Of a stretch of 64,000 bases of DNA, positions 62,580-64,000 are shown piece by piece. Positions within the stretch are counted from its first letter, which is position 1. Each line of letters begins with the position of its first letter. The stretch is from Chanos chanos. Lineage: Eukaryota; Chordata; Actinopteri; Gonorynchiformes; Chanidae. The stretch lies in NCBI RefSeq assembly GCF_902362185.1, contig NC_044499.1:10693264-10757263 (forward strand), read 5' to 3'. The notes under the pieces are model-generated. The model worked only from the letters and a program-made list of their open reading frames with translations. It made no database searches and was not told the DNA's origin. The position numbers were made by a program, and so were the translations under genes.

Positions 62580-63976
62580 ATGAGAAGAACAAGGAGTACA
62601 CGAAGCAAATTTCATGGAAATTCAGCCGAAGAAACGACTATAGAGGCGAACACAGGTAACCTGTATGCTAGTCCAGCTAGGTGACGAATGAAGTAGTTAC
62701 CAAAAGTTACTCAGCTGTCGACAAGCCTTATAGCATTTGTTATGTTTAGGCTGTGTGCTGTGTTTTATAAAAACTAGGAATATTTGGGGCCGCTGAAGCC
62801 TTGGGGGTATTCTGGTGCTTCTGTGAGAAAGAGAACACTTGGGACTATCTAGCCACTGACATTTTTGATCTGTTATATTGCTTTAATGGGCAAGTTGAGG
62901 CATGCTCAATCTCTAATCAGTCAGACAGTAGAATATTATTTTTGGTGCCTTGCGGTGCTTCAACAGCTCTACATATAGCGTGTTCATCTATTTTACAAAT
63001 AGTTTGGCAGTGGGAGGGCGACAATGGTCAATGGCAGCCATACCCTTCCACAGTCTGCGTCCAGCTGAATGAGGCAGTGAAGGCAGGGGAAACCTCAGTT
63101 TCCCTCGCAATTGGTCCAGGTTATCTTGTGGATTTGGTGAAAATGACCCAAACAAATGTTAAAACGAAGTACAAGAGAAAGATCCGGTCACATACTGTAA
63201 AACCAGGTAAGGCACGACTCTGTTGTCCGGTAGTCATTTTGAATGTCTAGCTATGTCTTTGTGCCTCGTTGGTGTTTTGGTTGCCGTGAAAGTATGTGTC
63301 CACGTGGTTTATCTACAGAAGTTTTGGATGAAGGAGATGCAGTCGACCTTCAGACTGACAGCGCAGGACCTACTCGTATCAAAGAGGAGAAGGAAGAGGA
63401 GGAAGAAGATCTACCCATTGCCAAGAAGAGGAGAAGGAATGGGAAAAGTGAGAAAGCAAGCCAGAACACACTCACTCATGAAACTGACAGCAAAGGTGAG
63501 CATCCAGCGATGAAGCTGAAGGCACTGAGTTCTTAACCTCGTTGACAAAAACTAACGCAGTGCATATTCTTATATATTCAGCATAGGCCAAAATGTTTAT
63601 GTACATCAGGCGTTTTCTTTCATGGTTCATCTTCAAAAATTTGGATTTGGATTGAATTTAAGTTTTACTGAATTGTTTTTTGCAATCTTTTATGCAAGTT
63701 GGAGGGCGTCTCTGATGGATCTAATAGTACAGTAATATTTTTGGTTCCTTGAGGTGCCCTGACTGCACTCAGTGCGTCTCCACCTATTTTATCAATATTT
63801 TTTTTTTTTAGTGGGAGCACGACAATGATCACAGGATGGTGGGATAAATTAGATAAAAGGCACAGTGTGTGCCACGTTACCGATTATGCCTTTGTTTTCA
63901 TGCAGAGATTGTGAAGACTGTTGTTATGAAGGGGAAGGCTCCTGTGGACACAGAGTGTAAAGCCAAATTAGGAAAG
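62580..63976 (+). CDS. parp2: Poly(ADP-ribose) polymerase 2, 5' part, with an N-terminal WWE domain
   Basis: Start of a DNA-damage-responsive ADP-ribosyltransferase; the WGR and catalytic domains lie beyond the right edge. Exons 62580-62655, 63003-63206, 63319-63495, 63906-63976 join in phase 1 and the last ends with a donor. Exon 1: a basic start (MRRTRSTRSKFHGNS). Exon 2: a WWE domain (VWQWEGDNGQWQPY, then VDLVKMTQTNVKTKYKRKIR), a fold that in other proteins binds iso-ADP-ribose of PAR chains. Exon 3: an acidic stretch and a nuclear signal (IAKKRRR). Exon 4: VMKGKAPVDTECKAKLGK, which matches human PARP2 (LLKGKAPVDPECTAKVGK) and decides the name over PARP1 and PARP3. Human PARP2 has no WWE, so this is the notable feature. 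The open frame running upstream of 63003 continues intron sequence and is not taken as coding. The position beside rpph1 supports parp2. Confidence 0.85.
63720..63842 (+). pseudogene. Decayed second copy of the WWE exon boundary in parp2 intron 3
   Basis: Follows 62928-63050 closely: atatttttggttccttgagg against ttatttttggtgccttgcgg, then cctattttatcaatat against tctattttacaaatag, then agtgggagcacgacaatgat against agtgggagggcgacaatggt. It covers the intron end, the acceptor and the first dozen codons of the WWE exon. The acceptor region is now a T run and the match fades after about 120 bp, so it is not a usable exon. Confidence 0.6.
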
Positions 63977-64000
63977 GTAAAAGTATCTGATTGACATTTT

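Noticed and set aside
62801-63002. Upstream extension of the WWE frame in parp2 (from MGVFWCFCEK)
   Set aside because: A clean acceptor at 63001-63002 in phase with exon 1 makes this intron sequence; the same stretch recurs, decayed, in intron 3.

Overview
The window looks like teleost fish nuclear DNA. Genes are split by short GT-AG introns, there are very many (CA)n, (GA)n and poly-C tracts, and the interspersed repeats are of fish type: Tc1/mariner copies, a tRNA-derived SINE and hAT-like MITEs. The proteins read as vertebrate orthologues. Several families fit a fish well, notably a RING/B-box/PRY-SPRY TRIM of fish-expanded type. I cannot name the species. All identifications come from reading translations and recalling relatives; no search was run.

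Layout from left to right. (1) 1-8.5 kb, minus strand: the 5' half of a class IX myosin (myo9b-like), with an RA domain and the start of the motor, running off the left edge. (2) 9.5-16.8 kb: no gene body; a nested transposon cluster at 10.2-11.5 kb and many microsatellites. (3) 16.9-17.8 kb, plus: a one-exon MARVEL protein of the MYADM family. (4) 19.6-23.1 kb, plus: a six-exon TRIM E3 ligase. (5) 23.6-29.4 kb: repeats, a TRIM relic, a relic of an nfatc4-type exon and a 1.29-kb Tc1 copy with its TA target intact. (6) 29.4-36.6 kb, minus: a complete 13-exon nfatc4. (7) 37-47 kb: repeats plus duplicated and decayed pieces of the next gene. (8) 48.4-50.2 kb, plus: a leukotriene B4 receptor-like GPCR in four exons. 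(9) 51.1 kb: a decayed tRNA-Leu. (10) 54.4-56.9 kb, plus: sdr39u1. (11) 57.5-62.1 kb, minus: mettl17, with the RNase P RNA gene (rpph1) in its first intron on the other strand. (12) 62.6 kb to the right edge, plus: the start of parp2, which here carries a WWE domain.

As I recall, nfatc4, ltb4r, sdr39u1, mettl17, rpph1 and parp2 all have human orthologues on chromosome 14q11-q12, so the right half of the window is an old conserved neighbourhood. The class IX myosin, myadm and the TRIM are not from that block, so a synteny join lies near 23-29 kb, exactly where the gene relics and transposons collect.

The points I rate highest are the WWE-bearing parp2 with a decayed second copy of its WWE exon; the intronic rpph1 with a readable type-3 Pol III promoter; the nfatc4 exon relic that differs from the gene almost only at synonymous sites; the duplicated GPCR block with a pseudogene reduced to its two ends; and a stop-free 102-nt intron in mettl17.
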